A stretch of 32,000 nt of DNA from an uncultured Chlorobiaceae bacterium. GTDB taxonomy: Bacteria > Bacteroidota > Chlorobiia > Chlorobiales > Chlorobiaceae. Under the pieces are notes generated by a model. It was given only the letters and a program-made list of their open reading frames with translations. It had not been told where the DNA came from and did not search any database. The translations under genes and the position numbers were made by a program. Position 1 is the stretch's first letter, and every line of letters starts with the position of its first letter. The stretch covers positions 1-32,000 of the forward strand of contig CAJEXW010000013.1 of NCBI GenBank assembly GCA_903994525.1, in the 5' to 3' direction. Shown one piece after another: positions 7,496 through 16,314 of the stretch.

Positions 7496-8797
7496 TTATT
7501 TGATTTTACGGTTATCAATGACCCGCTGAGCCTTGCCCATGCTGCGTTCAATGGTGCCTGGCTCAACCAGCCGGATGGTTGCGCTGATGCCGAGAATGCT
7601 GGAGATATTGGCCTTGATTCGCTTGCGGAGCCCCTCAAGCTCTTTTACCTCGTCGGAGAAGAACTGCTCCTCAATCTCTACCCTGATTTCGAGGGTGTCG
7701 AGGTTGTTTTCGCGATCAACCACCAGGAGGTAGTGTGGCTTGGTTTCACTCATCTCCAGCAGTACCGATTCAACCTGTGACGGGAAGACGTTGACACCTC
7801 GGATGATGAGCATGTCGTCGGAGCGGCCCACGCATTTTTCCATGCGCACCAGCGTGCGTCCACATTCGCACCGGTCGGCGTGGAGCCGGGTCAGGTCGCG
7901 GGTGCGGTAGCGAATGAGTGGCATCGCCTCCTTGGTTGCGGGAGTAAAGACCAGTTCACCAAGCTCGCCATAAGGCAGCACTTCGCCGCTCTCGGGGTTG
8001 ATGATTTCAGGAATAAAGTGATCTTCAAAAATATGCATCCCCTTCTGGCAGTGGCACTCCATGGAGACTCCTGGCCCGATGATTTCACTGAGGCCGTAAA
8101 TGTCGTAGGCTTTGATGCCGAGCAGTTGCTCAATTTGGGAACGCATCTCTTCCGTCCATGGTTCCGCGCCAAAAATACCCGCTTTCAATTTGATATGCTT
8201 GCGGTCGATTTTCTCTTCAACAAGCGCTTCGCCGAGATAGGCGGCATAAGATGGTGTACAGGCCAGTACCGTGGAGCCAAAGTCCTCCATGAGCTGAAGC
8301 TGCTTTTTTGTGTTGCCGCCTGAGATGGGGATAACCGTTGCCCCAACTTTTTCGGCACCATAGTGCAACCCGAGCCCGCCGGTGAAGAGTCCGTAGCCGT
8401 AGGCAACCTGTATAAGGTCAGATTTGCCTACTCCTGCCATGGTGAGCGAACGGGCAACCACTTCGCTCCACATCTGGATATCATTGTGGGTGTAGCCTAC
8501 AACCGTTGATTTTCCTGTCGTGCCGCTGGAAGCATGAAGCCGTACAATGTCTGCGTGCGGTACTGTAAACAGGCCAAAGGGATAGTTATCGCGCAGATCC
8601 TGTTTGGTTGTGAAGGGGAGCTTTTTCAGGTCACCGATGGTGGTGATGTCGCCGGGCTCTATACCCTTTTCCTGTAGCTTTTTGCGGTAAAATGGAACCG
8701 AGTCATAGACTCTTTGCACCATTGATGATACCCGTTCTCCCTGAAGTTTCAGGAGCTCCTCTCGCTCCATACACTCGTACAGTTTATTCCAGATCAT
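7496..8797 (-). CDS. paaK: Phenylacetate-CoA ligase (arylacetate-CoA ligase)
   Basis: A 433-residue ANL-superfamily adenylating enzyme that makes arylacetyl-CoA from an arylacetate, ATP and CoA. Seen: the AMP-binding loop SSGTTGKST near 90-98, the YGLSEI motif in the mid-region, RYRTRD, a C-terminal [20 protein letters not shown] segment typical of PaaK, and the late GKAQRV lysine motif. Length fits PaaK (about 430-440). The start overlaps the iorB stop by 4 bp, so the two are translationally coupled. No oxygen-dependent paa genes are present, so here the CoA ester most likely feeds the adjacent aryl-pyruvate oxidoreductase rather than ring cleavage. Exact aryl substrate is unknown. Confidence 0.94.
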   Translation of the reverse strand: MIWNKLYECMEREELLKLQGERVSSMVQRVYDSVPFYRKKLQEKGIEPGDITTIGDLKKLPFTTKQDLRDNYPFGLFTVPHADIVRLHASSGTTGKSTVVGYTHNDIQMWSEVVARSLTMAGVGKSDLIQVAYGYGLFTGGLGLHYGAEKVGATVIPISGGNTKKQLQLMEDFGSTVLACTPSYAAYLGEALVEEKIDRKHIKLKAGIFGAEPWTEEMRSQIEQLLGIKAYDIYGLSEIIGPGVSMECHCQKGMHIFEDHFIPEIINPESGEVLPYGELGELVFTPATKEAMPLIRYRTRDLTRLHADRCECGRTLVRMEKCVGRSDDMLIIRGVNVFPSQVESVLLEMSETKPHYLLVVDRENNLDTLEIRVEIEEQFFSDEVKELEGLRKRIKANISSILGISATIRLVEPGTIERSMGKAQRVIDNRKIK

Positions 8798-9384
8798 TTT
8801 GCTGTCGCTTGAAGTTGAGAGAATGCTTGTCCGGTTCGGAATGCACGTATGTTCATGGCAATGATGTCAGCGCCTTTTGCCTGAAAAAGCTTCGTGATGG
8901 AGGCTTCGAGCACTTCGGAGGTAATGCCGATGAACGGAGCCGCAGCGCCGAGCATCACCATGTTTGATGTTCTTATGCTGCCAGCCTCACGGGAAAGCTT
9001 TGCCGCATTGACGAGTACCGGGTGGTTCGTGTGGTGCAGTTCTTCAAGAATCTGCTTCATCGAAGGGTAGCCCTCCATATTGATAAAGGAGTCTGTGGCG
9101 GTCACTATTCTCCCGTCCGGAACAAGAAATGGAAGATAGCGCAGCGCTTCAAGAGGTTCAACCGAGAGAATCAGGTTTGCTGTTCCTTCGGCAATAAGGT
9201 CGGAGAATATCTCTTTATCGGAAATCCGGAGGTGCGACTGCACAGCTCCTCCTCGCTGGCTCATGCCGTGAACTTCGGCCTGGCGCACGGTCAGGCCGCT
9301 CTGCAGGGCGGCATGGTCGATAACCGCTGCAATGGTGAGTATTCCCTGTCCGCCGACACCGGCAAGAATAATGTTGATATGCAT
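8794..9384 (-). CDS. iorB: Indolepyruvate (aryl-pyruvate):ferredoxin oxidoreductase beta subunit
   Basis: A 196-residue gamma-type domain of the 2-oxoacid:ferredoxin oxidoreductase family. It starts [17 protein letters not shown], the nucleotide/CoA-contact loop, followed by [21 protein letters not shown], characteristic of IorB. It pairs with IorA, 7 bp upstream, for the reversible reaction arylpyruvate + CoA + oxidised ferredoxin to arylacetyl-CoA + CO2 + reduced ferredoxin. The ATG at 9384 is chosen because the conserved domain starts there; the longer frame to 9456 would overlap the iorA coding end. Length is normal for the family. Confidence 0.93.
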   Translation of the reverse strand: MHINIILAGVGGQGILTIAAVIDHAALQSGLTVRQAEVHGMSQRGGAVQSHLRISDKEIFSDLIAEGTANLILSVEPLEALRYLPFLVPDGRIVTATDSFINMEGYPSMKQILEELHHTNHPVLVNAAKLSREAGSIRTSNMVMLGAAAPFIGITSEVLEASITKLFQAKGADIIAMNIRAFRTGQAFSQLQATAK

Positions 9385-9391
9385 ACTATCG

Positions 9392-10990
9392 TTACGCTTT
9401 GACCGCAGGATTCCTCTTTTTCCGTGCAGTGGTTTCAAGACATTCCCGTTGTGCAATAACTACCGAAACACCATCCCAGGCAATTTCTTTCCTGAGTACA
9501 GCAATGTTCTCTGCAAGGTGAGATTTTAGCGGGATGATGGTTTTAAGATGTGCCTCATCAACGCCGAGTCCCAGGCAAATCTTCAGCAGCCGCGAGCCGT
9601 TTGCCGAAGAATCCTGGCCCCCGGTCATGGCGGTGGTGTCATTATCGGCAATGATGACGGTGAGTGGCGAGCGGTCATTGATGGCATCGAGCAGGCCGGT
9701 CATGCCTGAGTGGGTAAAGGTTGAGTCGCCGATAACCGCAACCGCAGGTCGCAGGCCAGCATCTGCGGCACCCTTGGCCATGGTGATGGAAGCACCCATA
9801 TCAACGCAGGTATGAATGGCATTGTATGGCGCGAGGGCACCGAGCGTGTAGCAACCGATGTCGGAGAAAACGTGATGCTGCTCGTGTGAACTCATCACCG
9901 TGTTGAGTGCTTCGTAAAGGTCGCGGTGGCCGCACCCCTTGCAGAGTTCCGGTGGACGGTTCACCATGATGGCCGGTACAGGAATGACCTCTGGTTTTGC
10001 AAGACCGAGAGCAAGAGTGAGGCTGTCGGCATTGAGTTCTCCGGCACGCGGGAGAGTTCCGTCGAGTCGTCCCTTTATTCGGTTATTTCCAAAGTATCCT
10101 CTCAGCAGCTCTTCATAAACCGGATAACCCTCCTCGGCAACAAGAATGGTATCGCAGAAGTTGAAAAACGCTTCGATTTTCTTTCTTGGCAGGGGGTAGT
10201 GGCCAATCTTCAGTATTGGGCAGTCAAGGCCATAAGTCTGTCGTACCTCCATGACGTAGTTGAAGGCAATGCCAAACGCAAGAACGCCGGTAGAGCCAGT
10301 TCCCGGGATAAGGCGGTTGAGCCATGAGCTCTCTGCATGTTCTTCAAGTTGCCCCTGCATACCAACCAGGTTATTATACTGGCGGCGGGCATTGTGCGGC
10401 ATCAGCACGAAGCGATCCTGGGCATAAGGCGCATTGAGCGGGTTTTGTAGTCGTGAGGCAGTTCCTTCCACTCCTGCACGAGAATGAGCAAGCCTTGTGG
10501 TGACCCGGAGCAGCACCGGCAGTTTGAGGGTTTCAGAGAGGTCGAAAGCATATCTTGCAGTATCATAGAGTTCCTGCTGTGAGGCAGGTTCAAGAACAGG
10601 CACCATGGCAAACTTGCCATAGACCCGACTATCCTGCTCGTTCTGGGATGAGTGCATTGATGGATCGTCGGCCACAGCCACCACCAAACCACCGTTGACA
10701 CCAGTGATGGCCGAGTTGATGAAGGCATCCGCCGCGACATTCAGCCCCACATGCTTCATGCAGACCAAGCTCCGCTTTCCGGCGTAAGACATGCCGAGTG
10801 CCGCCTCGTAAGCTGTTTTTTCATTGGCAGACCAGTCTGAACGAACAGGTTGTTCTCGTTCACCCCTGTTTTTCTGGATATATTCGGTGATTTCGGTCGA
10901 AGGCGTTCCCGGATAAGCATAGACACCGGATATCCCGGCATCAAGGGCTCCAAGCGCAATGGCTTCGGCTCCCAGCAAAAGTTGTTTCAT
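9392..10990 (-). CDS. iorA: Indolepyruvate (aryl-pyruvate):ferredoxin oxidoreductase alpha subunit
   Basis: A 532-residue TPP-binding subunit. The N-terminal pyrimidine-binding domain shows YAYPGTPSTEI near 25-35 and WSANEKTAYEAALG near 53-66. The C-terminal pyrophosphate domain has CKGCGHRDLYEA near 350 and the GDSTFTHSGMTGLLDA ... DNDTTAMTGGQD metal/TPP motif. The protein ends shortly after VVIAQRECLET, so the [4Fe-4S] ferredoxin-like tail found in many IorA proteins (about 600-650 residues) is absent; the stop is 7 bp before iorB, leaving no room for a frameshifted tail. The ATG at 10990 is preferred, being where the family N-terminus (MKQLLLGAEAI) begins. First gene of the operon. Confidence 0.93.
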   Translation of the reverse strand: MKQLLLGAEAIALGALDAGISGVYAYPGTPSTEITEYIQKNRGEREQPVRSDWSANEKTAYEAALGMSYAGKRSLVCMKHVGLNVAADAFINSAITGVNGGLVVAVADDPSMHSSQNEQDSRVYGKFAMVPVLEPASQQELYDTARYAFDLSETLKLPVLLRVTTRLAHSRAGVEGTASRLQNPLNAPYAQDRFVLMPHNARRQYNNLVGMQGQLEEHAESSWLNRLIPGTGSTGVLAFGIAFNYVMEVRQTYGLDCPILKIGHYPLPRKKIEAFFNFCDTILVAEEGYPVYEELLRGYFGNNRIKGRLDGTLPRAGELNADSLTLALGLAKPEVIPVPAIMVNRPPELCKGCGHRDLYEALNTVMSSHEQHHVFSDIGCYTLGALAPYNAIHTCVDMGASITMAKGAADAGLRPAVAVIGDSTFTHSGMTGLLDAINDRSPLTVIIADNDTTAMTGGQDSSANGSRLLKICLGLGVDEAHLKTIIPLKSHLAENIAVLRKEIAWDGVSVVIAQRECLETTARKKRNPAVKA

Positions 10991-11001
10991 CGTGAGCTCA
11001 T

Positions 11002-11060
11002 TGAAATAAGTTGTCTCCAAAGATGAGAAATTATTCTCTTTGAAGCCAATGAAATAAGTT
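11002..11060. promoter_or_regulatory. Operator-like repeats and palindrome upstream of iorA
   Basis: An 11-bp direct repeat TGAAATAAGTT occurs at 11002-11012 and 11050-11060. Nearly centred between them is an inverted repeat, GAGAA-ATTA-TTCTC (11025-11038). The block lies 12 to 70 bp upstream of the iorA start. It could be a regulator site or part of the mRNA leader; no regulator gene is nearby and no function is shown. Confidence 0.3.
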
Positions 11061-11162
11061 TGCGCTCGCACTGTCATCCCGTTTTGCTACTTTCACTTGG
11101 CAAAGCAGGCCCGTTATCTCGGTGATGGGTTGTCGTATCGGTACGGAATGACCTCCCTTTTC

Positions 11163-11678
11163 TCACCAAAATACCACAATCTCATCCAGTGATTTGCGTC
11201 TCTTCGGAGCGTTAACGGAATCAGTGTGTGCGAATCCGAGTGGTGTTAACGCAAATACCTCCTCACCCGGTTTGAGTTGCAACGCTTCATGCAGGATGTT
11301 GGGGTCAAAGGCGGCGATCCAGCGGGTTCCAAGGCCTTCAAAAGTTGCTGCAAGAATAAGGTGATCCATCACAATGGTGAGGTCAGTTTCAAGGGAGTTG
11401 TACCCATCTTTACTGCGGCCCCATCCTTCATTGCGGTTTCTGGAGACAATCATCAAGCATGGGGCGCTCTGAATCCAGTCGCGACTATAGCCGGGGTAGA
11501 TTTTTTGCAGCATTTCAGGTGACAGCACCAGATGGATGCGCCACGGCTGAAGATTCTTGGCCGAAGGGGCAACTCTTCCCGCGCTGAGTATTCGCTTCAG
11601 CACATCATCAGGAATGGCTCTGTGAGGATCATAGTTGCGGATGCTGCATTTCTTGACAACAAGCTCACAGAAGTCCAT
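11163..11678 (-). CDS. Nitroreductase-family flavoprotein
   Basis: A 171-residue FMN-dependent nitroreductase-like protein. Seen: the opening CSIRNYDPH (conserved R-S/N-R/Y start of the family), SAGRVAPSAKNLQPW near 32-46 (FMN-contact loop), a central helical segment with MDHLILAATFEGLGTRWIAAF, and a closing LGFAHTDSVNAPKRRKSLDEIV, like the usual GxP...RK end. These enzymes use NAD(P)H to reduce nitro groups, quinones or flavins; the natural substrate is unknown. The ATG at 11678 is chosen over 11693 because a GAGGGG ribosome-binding site sits just upstream. It is last in a probable rseP-prfA-DUF1997-nitroreductase run. Confidence 0.88.
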   Translation of the reverse strand: MDFCELVVKKCSIRNYDPHRAIPDDVLKRILSAGRVAPSAKNLQPWRIHLVLSPEMLQKIYPGYSRDWIQSAPCLMIVSRNRNEGWGRSKDGYNSLETDLTIVMDHLILAATFEGLGTRWIAAFDPNILHEALQLKPGEEVFALTPLGFAHTDSVNAPKRRKSLDEIVVFW

Positions 11679-11693
11679 AGGGCCCCTCGCCAT

Positions 11694-12305
11694 TTATGTT
11701 TGAGTGATGTTTTTGAAGTCCTTTGAGATGGAGTGAAACATCGAGTTGGTTGATACCTGCATGATAATGGATATTGCCGCATTGCTCATGGCGTGGAGAA
11801 TCGGCTCGGGTACAATCCGGAATGCAGGGTAGAGGACAAAGTGGACATCAACTTTCAAATCAAGCTGAACTCTGGTTTTTTTTGTCTCTACCGGGCGCAT
11901 GTGCATGCTGGCGAAAGCTTTTCCTTCAAAGAGATACTTTGCAGGGTCATCAATCTTGTCCGCAATCGGATGGTGTTGCCAGCGAATCGTTTTTCCTATG
12001 GTGTAGCGATTGATGATCTCCTCTGAAAGCTTTGCCGTTTTACTGTGTTCGATATGCTCCGGAAGCTCCAGAAGAGGTTCCTCACTCTGTTCGACATAAA
12101 AGATGACATCAAAAGGGTTGTTTTGCGGGTCGGTAACACGAAAGAGCCATTTATAGACATTTTCGGTGTCAGTGAGCTCTACGCTGTGGCAGAAGGGGTT
12201 GAACCCCAGCATCTTTTTATGATCGGAGAGATAGGCAACTGTCTGGTGATATTCCCCGTTTAATATCCAGTCACCCCTGCTTTTTCCAGTCGCTTCCATT
12301 TCCAT
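11694..12305 (-). CDS. DUF1997 / SRPBCC-fold protein
   Basis: A 203-residue protein resembling the DUF1997 family, a START/SRPBCC-like helix-grip fold known mainly from phototrophs (cyanobacteria, plastids, Chlorobi). Seen: a strand-rich first half (KMLGFNPFCHSVELTD, YKWLFRVTDPQNNPFDVIFYVE), a charged middle, a long strand pair (RVQLDLKVDVHF) and a final amphipathic helix (VPEPILHAMSNAAISIIMQ) as expected for the fold. Such pockets bind hydrophobic ligands; the ligand is unknown. It lies 23 bp after prfA and ends just before the nitroreductase. Family call by eye, moderate. Confidence 0.65.
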   Translation of the reverse strand: MEMEATGKSRGDWILNGEYHQTVAYLSDHKKMLGFNPFCHSVELTDTENVYKWLFRVTDPQNNPFDVIFYVEQSEEPLLELPEHIEHSKTAKLSEEIINRYTIGKTIRWQHHPIADKIDDPAKYLFEGKAFASMHMRPVETKKTRVQLDLKVDVHFVLYPAFRIVPEPILHAMSNAAISIIMQVSTNSMFHSISKDFKNITQT

Positions 12306-12328
12306 GTTTCGCAGTTCCCCTGTTTTGT

Positions 12329-13402
12329 TTACATGAGTTCAGATTGCAGGCGTTCAGCCTGGTCATGCATTTTAAGCGCATTAATAATTTCCTGTATATC
12401 CCCTTGCAGTATCTGGGGCAGAGCGTGACTTGTAAAGCCGATACGGTGGTCAGTCACCCGTGATTGCGGGTAGTTGTAGGTGCGGATTTTAGCGCTCCGG
12501 TCTCCGGTGGTCACCATGGAACGGCGCAGGTCTGCCCGCTGCTGAACTTGCTCGGCAAGCTGGATATCATACAGCTTTGTGCGGAGCATCTGCATGGCCC
12601 GCTCCTTGTTCTGGAGTTGGGATCGTTCCTCCTGACATGCGGAGACGATGCCGGTTGGCATATGGGTAATTCGAACGGCAGTCTCAACCTTGTTGACATT
12701 CTGCCCCCCTTTTCCGCCACTTCGGTAGGTATCGAAGCGGAGATCCTCCCGTCGGATCTCAACATCGACCTCTTCGGCTTCCGGCAATACCGCTACACTA
12801 ACCGCCGAGGTGTGGATACGGCCCTGTGTTTCGGTGTCGGGGACTCGTTGTACCCGGTGCACGCCACTTTCGTACTTCATGGTGCCATAAACATCGTTGC
12901 CACTCACTTCGAGGGTCATCTCCCTGAATCCTCCGGGAACAGAGCTTTCATTGAAATGGAGGATGTGGTATTGCCACCCCTGTTGTTCAGCATATCGCTG
13001 GTACATTCTGGTCAGGTCAGCGGTAAAGAGTGCCGCCTCCTCCCCTCCGGTTCCTGCCCGAATCTCAATGATGACGTTGCGAGAGTCAGCCTCCTCCTTT
13101 GGAAGAAGCAACACTTTAAGCTGCTGTTCAAGCTCGGCAAGCTGATGCTGCAGCTCACTGATCTCTGCCTGCACCAGCTCTTTCATCTCCTGATCAGCCT
13201 CTTCTTTCAACAGTTGTCGCGACGTGTCAAGCTCCTCTTTTTTTTTGCTGTAATGATCGTAAGCCTGAACAATCTCTTTAAGGTCGCTGTACTCCTTGTT
13301 GAGTTTTCGGTAGCGAGACTGATCAGATGCTGCTTTGGGGTCAGCAAGCAACTGTTCAAGGTCAAGATGCTTCTCTTTTATGGATTGAAGTTTATCGAGC
13401 AT
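12329..13402 (-). CDS. prfA: Peptide chain release factor 1
   Basis: A 357-residue class I release factor that ends translation at UAA and UAG. The PxT codon-reading tripeptide appears as PDT at 188-190 in [14 protein letters not shown], which marks RF1 rather than RF2 (SPF). The peptidyl-tRNA hydrolysis motif GGQ is at 232-234 in [13 protein letters not shown]. An N-terminal coiled coil (about 1-100) matches domain 1. A ribosome-binding AAAGG lies upstream of the ATG. It starts 18 bp after rseP. Length is normal. Confidence 0.97.
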   Translation of the reverse strand: MLDKLQSIKEKHLDLEQLLADPKAASDQSRYRKLNKEYSDLKEIVQAYDHYSKKKEELDTSRQLLKEEADQEMKELVQAEISELQHQLAELEQQLKVLLLPKEEADSRNVIIEIRAGTGGEEAALFTADLTRMYQRYAEQQGWQYHILHFNESSVPGGFREMTLEVSGNDVYGTMKYESGVHRVQRVPDTETQGRIHTSAVSVAVLPEAEEVDVEIRREDLRFDTYRSGGKGGQNVNKVETAVRITHMPTGIVSACQEERSQLQNKERAMQMLRTKLYDIQLAEQVQQRADLRRSMVTTGDRSAKIRTYNYPQSRVTDHRIGFTSHALPQILQGDIQEIINALKMHDQAERLQSELM

Positions 13403-13420
13403 TGTTTCCGCCTTTTGGCC

Positions 13421-14794
13421 TCAAGGATTTAAAAGATCATTAACCAGAATGTAGGCGAAAAGGCCAAGGAGCAGCGCCATACCTACCTGCTGGATACGCA
13501 TCTTGAGTTCAAAAGGCATCTCTCTGCGGATAATGCCTTCGATGGCATTCAGCACAAATTGTCCACCATCCAGTGCTGGTATTGGCAGCATGTTGATAAT
13601 GGCAAGAGAGAGAGAGAGCATGGAGAGAAAATAGAGAAAGCTTACCGGCCCCTGCTCGGCGCTCTGACTTGCAATTTTGGCGATTTTGATCGGGCCGCCA
13701 ACCGATTTCCGGAAATCTTCCTGACCGGTGAAGATTTTTGCAAATCCCTGGACGGTCATGGCGCTCATTTTCCATGTCTGGTTGACACCACTCACGATTG
13801 ACTCTGGAAGAGAGAGTTTTCTGCGTTCAGACACAATCGTCTGTTTGAGTGAGATGCCTATTTTTCCCGATGAGTTGGGAACGACCGTGGTGACAAATGT
13901 TTGGCCTTCAGTCCGGATCGCGGCGGCAGTGATTTTTTGATCTTTCTGACCGGTTAAGCTCCTTTTTAGATGCTTCCATGTCAGTGTGATCGGCTTATTG
14001 GCGTTCGCCGAGATTATCCCCACAACCTCTGTCCAGTCAGTGACCGCTGTATCATTAATTGCTGTAATGAGTGCACCAGGCACTACTCCCGCATTGCTGG
14101 CCGGCATTTTTTTGAGCACTTCATCGATAACAGGGGGAACTATTGGCCGGATACCAAGGCTCTTTTTCTCATTGATGGTCGACAAAATATTTGCCGGTGC
14201 ATCGACCGTAATGCTTTTTTCATCGCGAAGAAGGGTGTAGTGCAGTGAACGGGCAGTGAAGAGGGCCGGATCAAGCGCCTCTTCCCAACTTTCCACCCTT
14301 TTGCTGTTTGCCAGTTGAAGAAGATCGCCGGTTTTTATACCCATGGTCTCAAAAACAGATCCCTTTTCTACAAAGGCGGGATTCTTGATACTGGTGCGGG
14401 ATTCACCAAGAGCCAGAGTAATTCCGATAAAAATTGTTGCGGCAAGGATAATGTTCATTCCAACACCGCCAGCGAGCACAATCAGTCGTTGCCATACCGG
14501 TTTTGCCCGGAACTCCCAGGGCTGCGGCTCTTCACCTTGAAAATTGGTATCGAGGCTCTCATCAACCATGCCTGCAATTTTCACATAGCCTCCAAGGGGA
14601 AAAAGACCGAGCCCATACTCAGTCTCTCCAATTGTCTTTTGCCAGAGTCTGAGATTGAAAAAGTCAAACCCGATATAAAATTTGTCAACTCTCATCCCGA
14701 AAAGTTTTGCGGTCAGAAAGTGGCCAAGCTCATGAGTTGTGACCAGAATGAAAATGGCAATAATGAAAAAAAATGTCGTACTCAGAACATCCAT
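13421..14794 (-). CDS. rseP: RseP-type site-2 intramembrane metalloprotease
   Basis: A 457-residue M50 zinc protease of the inner membrane. TM1 (about 6-24) carries HELGH at 21-25, with the third ligand in the C-terminal [11 protein letters not shown] motif. Two PDZ-like segments lie between (roughly 150-320), and a final TM segment ends [19 protein letters not shown]. Family members cut membrane-anchored anti-sigma factors or clear signal-peptide remnants; the substrate here is unknown. The ATG at 14794 is preferred since an upstream extension to 14914 has no family counterpart. It sits between dxr and prfA; dxr-rseP adjacency is common in bacteria. Confidence 0.93.
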   Translation of the reverse strand: MDVLSTTFFFIIAIFILVTTHELGHFLTAKLFGMRVDKFYIGFDFFNLRLWQKTIGETEYGLGLFPLGGYVKIAGMVDESLDTNFQGEEPQPWEFRAKPVWQRLIVLAGGVGMNIILAATIFIGITLALGESRTSIKNPAFVEKGSVFETMGIKTGDLLQLANSKRVESWEEALDPALFTARSLHYTLLRDEKSITVDAPANILSTINEKKSLGIRPIVPPVIDEVLKKMPASNAGVVPGALITAINDTAVTDWTEVVGIISANANKPITLTWKHLKRSLTGQKDQKITAAAIRTEGQTFVTTVVPNSSGKIGISLKQTIVSERRKLSLPESIVSGVNQTWKMSAMTVQGFAKIFTGQEDFRKSVGGPIKIAKIASQSAEQGPVSFLYFLSMLSLSLAIINMLPIPALDGGQFVLNAIEGIIRREMPFELKMRIQQVGMALLLGLFAYILVNDLLNP

Positions 14795-14855
14795 AAAAAT
14801 CCTTTGTTTCAATAAAAAAGCTTTGGGTGCCTTTAAGGCTTCTCCAACAGAAAGA

Positions 14856-16004
14856 TCAGGCAATAAGTTTTGTCGCAATTGCACGTGCCCACTGATCTGC
14901 CTGGAGATAATCATCCAGTTCTACCGGAGGGTAAGCATCATGAGCCTGCAAAGTTTTTTCTACGGTGGTTGCAATATCGGTAAAGCCGATTCTCCTGTCG
15001 AGAAATGCGGCGACAGCGACCTCGTTTGCTGCGTTGAGGACGGCAGGAGAGGTTTGACCTGCCTTGAGTGCCTCATAGGCAAGGCGGAGTGCAGGGAAGC
15101 GCACCAAATCCGGTTCTTCAAAGGTCAGTGTGGCAATTTTAGGCAGATCCAGTTTCGGTATACCGCTTGTGCACCTTTCAGGCCAAGCGAGCGCAAAGGC
15201 AATCGGGGCGCGCATGTCAGGAACTCCAAGCTGTGCCATGACACAGCCATCAATATATTCAACCATGGAGTGAATGATGCTCTGAGGGTGAACGACCACC
15301 CCTATTTTTTCGGCAGGTATGTTGAAGAGCCAGTGCGCTTCAATCACCTCCAGACCTTTGTTCATCATCGTCGCAGAGTCGATAGTGATCTTGGCTCCCA
15401 TGCTCCATTGCGGATGTTTCAGCGCCTGTTCGAGCTTCACCTGTTTCAACTCTTCAGCCGGAGTATTGCGGAAAGGTCCACCCGAAGCGGTGAGAATGAT
15501 GCGTTCCACATCTTCAGGCCGGTGGCCTGCAAGTGACTGGAAAACGGCGGAATGTTCACTGTCAACCGGCAGCAGGTGTACCTTGTGCTTTTTTACCAGA
15601 TCCGAGACAAGCTGACCTGCAACGACGAGCGTCTCTTTGTTGGCCAAAGCAATATGTTTGCCTGCTTTGATGGCTCGAACGGTGGGGACAAGCCCCGCAG
15701 CGCCTACAATGGCAGATACCACCATATCGGATCCATCCATCGCAGCAATGGTGCAAGCACCTTCAACCCCAAATAAAATTTCTGGTTTGTACTCTCCACA
15801 GAGGTCAAGCAACATTTTGACAGACTTTTCATCCCTGATGGAGACAGCCACTGGCCGGAACTCTTTAATCTGCTCAGCCAGCAATGCAATATCTGTGCCT
15901 GCGGCGAGCGCGGTAACATTGAACTTATCAGGATGCTGCCGGACAACATCAAGGGTACTGACACCGATTGATCCGGTACTGCCAAGGATAGAGAGTGAAC
16001 GCAT
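14856..16004 (-). CDS. dxr: 1-deoxy-D-xylulose 5-phosphate reductoisomerase
   Basis: A 382-residue second enzyme of the MEP isoprenoid pathway, turning DXP into 2-C-methyl-erythritol 4-phosphate with NADPH. Seen: the NADPH loop ILGSTGSIG at 6-14, [10 protein letters not shown] at 121-130, metal ligands D148 and E150 in [19 protein letters not shown] at 174-181 and [15 protein letters not shown] near 213-227 with E222. Length matches the family. In a green sulfur bacterium this supplies isoprenoids for chlorophyll tails, carotenoids and quinones. It begins the minus-strand block that continues with rseP 61 bp later. Confidence 0.97.
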   Translation of the reverse strand: MRSLSILGSTGSIGVSTLDVVRQHPDKFNVTALAAGTDIALLAEQIKEFRPVAVSIRDEKSVKMLLDLCGEYKPEILFGVEGACTIAAMDGSDMVVSAIVGAAGLVPTVRAIKAGKHIALANKETLVVAGQLVSDLVKKHKVHLLPVDSEHSAVFQSLAGHRPEDVERIILTASGGPFRNTPAEELKQVKLEQALKHPQWSMGAKITIDSATMMNKGLEVIEAHWLFNIPAEKIGVVVHPQSIIHSMVEYIDGCVMAQLGVPDMRAPIAFALAWPERCTSGIPKLDLPKIATLTFEEPDLVRFPALRLAYEALKAGQTSPAVLNAANEVAVAAFLDRRIGFTDIATTVEKTLQAHDAYPPVELDDYLQADQWARAIATKLIA

Positions 16005-16125
16005 AGTCTATGAACAAATAATATTGCCGGATTGCAGGTGAATTTCTGGCCTGAAGTTATACTTTTTCATGCAGGCTTACAAATCGCCAGTGGTGACTTC
16101 TCTCAAGTCGGGGTATCGTTTCTTT

Positions 16126-16154
16126 TTGCTTTTTGTGGTTAATTGTGTTATACT
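16126..16154 (+). promoter_or_regulatory. Sigma-70-type promoter of tRNA-Val
   Basis: A -35-like TTGCTT (16126-16131) and a -10 TATACT (16149-16154) are separated by exactly 17 bp. The predicted start is near 16161, about 10 bp before the mature tRNA 5' end. The -10 matches consensus at 5 of 6 positions, the -35 at 3 of 6. Confidence 0.6.
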
Positions 16155-16170
16155 TTCCACCCTGATTCAA

Positions 16171-16244
16171 GGGTTCCTAGCTCAGTTGGTTAGAGCGACT
16201 GGTTTACACCCAGTAGGTCGGGGGTTCGACTCCCTCGGGACCCA
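16171..16244 (+). tRNA. tRNA-Val (anticodon UAC)
   Basis: A 74-nt cloverleaf. The acceptor stem pairs GGGTTCC with GGGACCC (one T-G), followed by discriminator A. The D arm has CTCAGTTGGTTAGAG. The anticodon stem ACTGG/CCAGT encloses loop TTTACAC with anticodon TAC, reading GUA valine codons. The T arm contains GGTTCGACTCC. No CCA is encoded (the next bases are CGG), so it must be added after transcription. Confidence 0.97.
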
Positions 16245-16260
16245 CGGTAAACAATAGATG

Positions 16261-16295
16261 ACAATAAAAGGCAGGTGCTTCCTGCCTTTTATTGT
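16261..16295. terminator. Bidirectional intrinsic terminator between tRNA-Val and ftsH
   Basis: A perfect 15-bp inverted repeat (ACAATAAAAGGCAGG and its complement) with loop TGCTT. Both arms carry an A/T tract flanking a GGCAGG/CCTGCC core, giving a U-run in either direction. It sits between two convergent genes and can serve both. Confidence 0.9.
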
Positions 16296-16314
16296 TTCCT
16301 TCTTCTACTCCTCT

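Noticed and set aside
12464..13432. 322-codon plus-strand open frame opposite prfA
   Set aside because: It is antisense to a clear prfA with GGQ and PxT motifs; the translation is leucine/serine-rich with no family resemblance.
14739..15536. 265-codon plus-strand open frame opposite rseP/dxr
   Set aside because: It is a shadow of dxr, which has all its catalytic motifs on the other strand.
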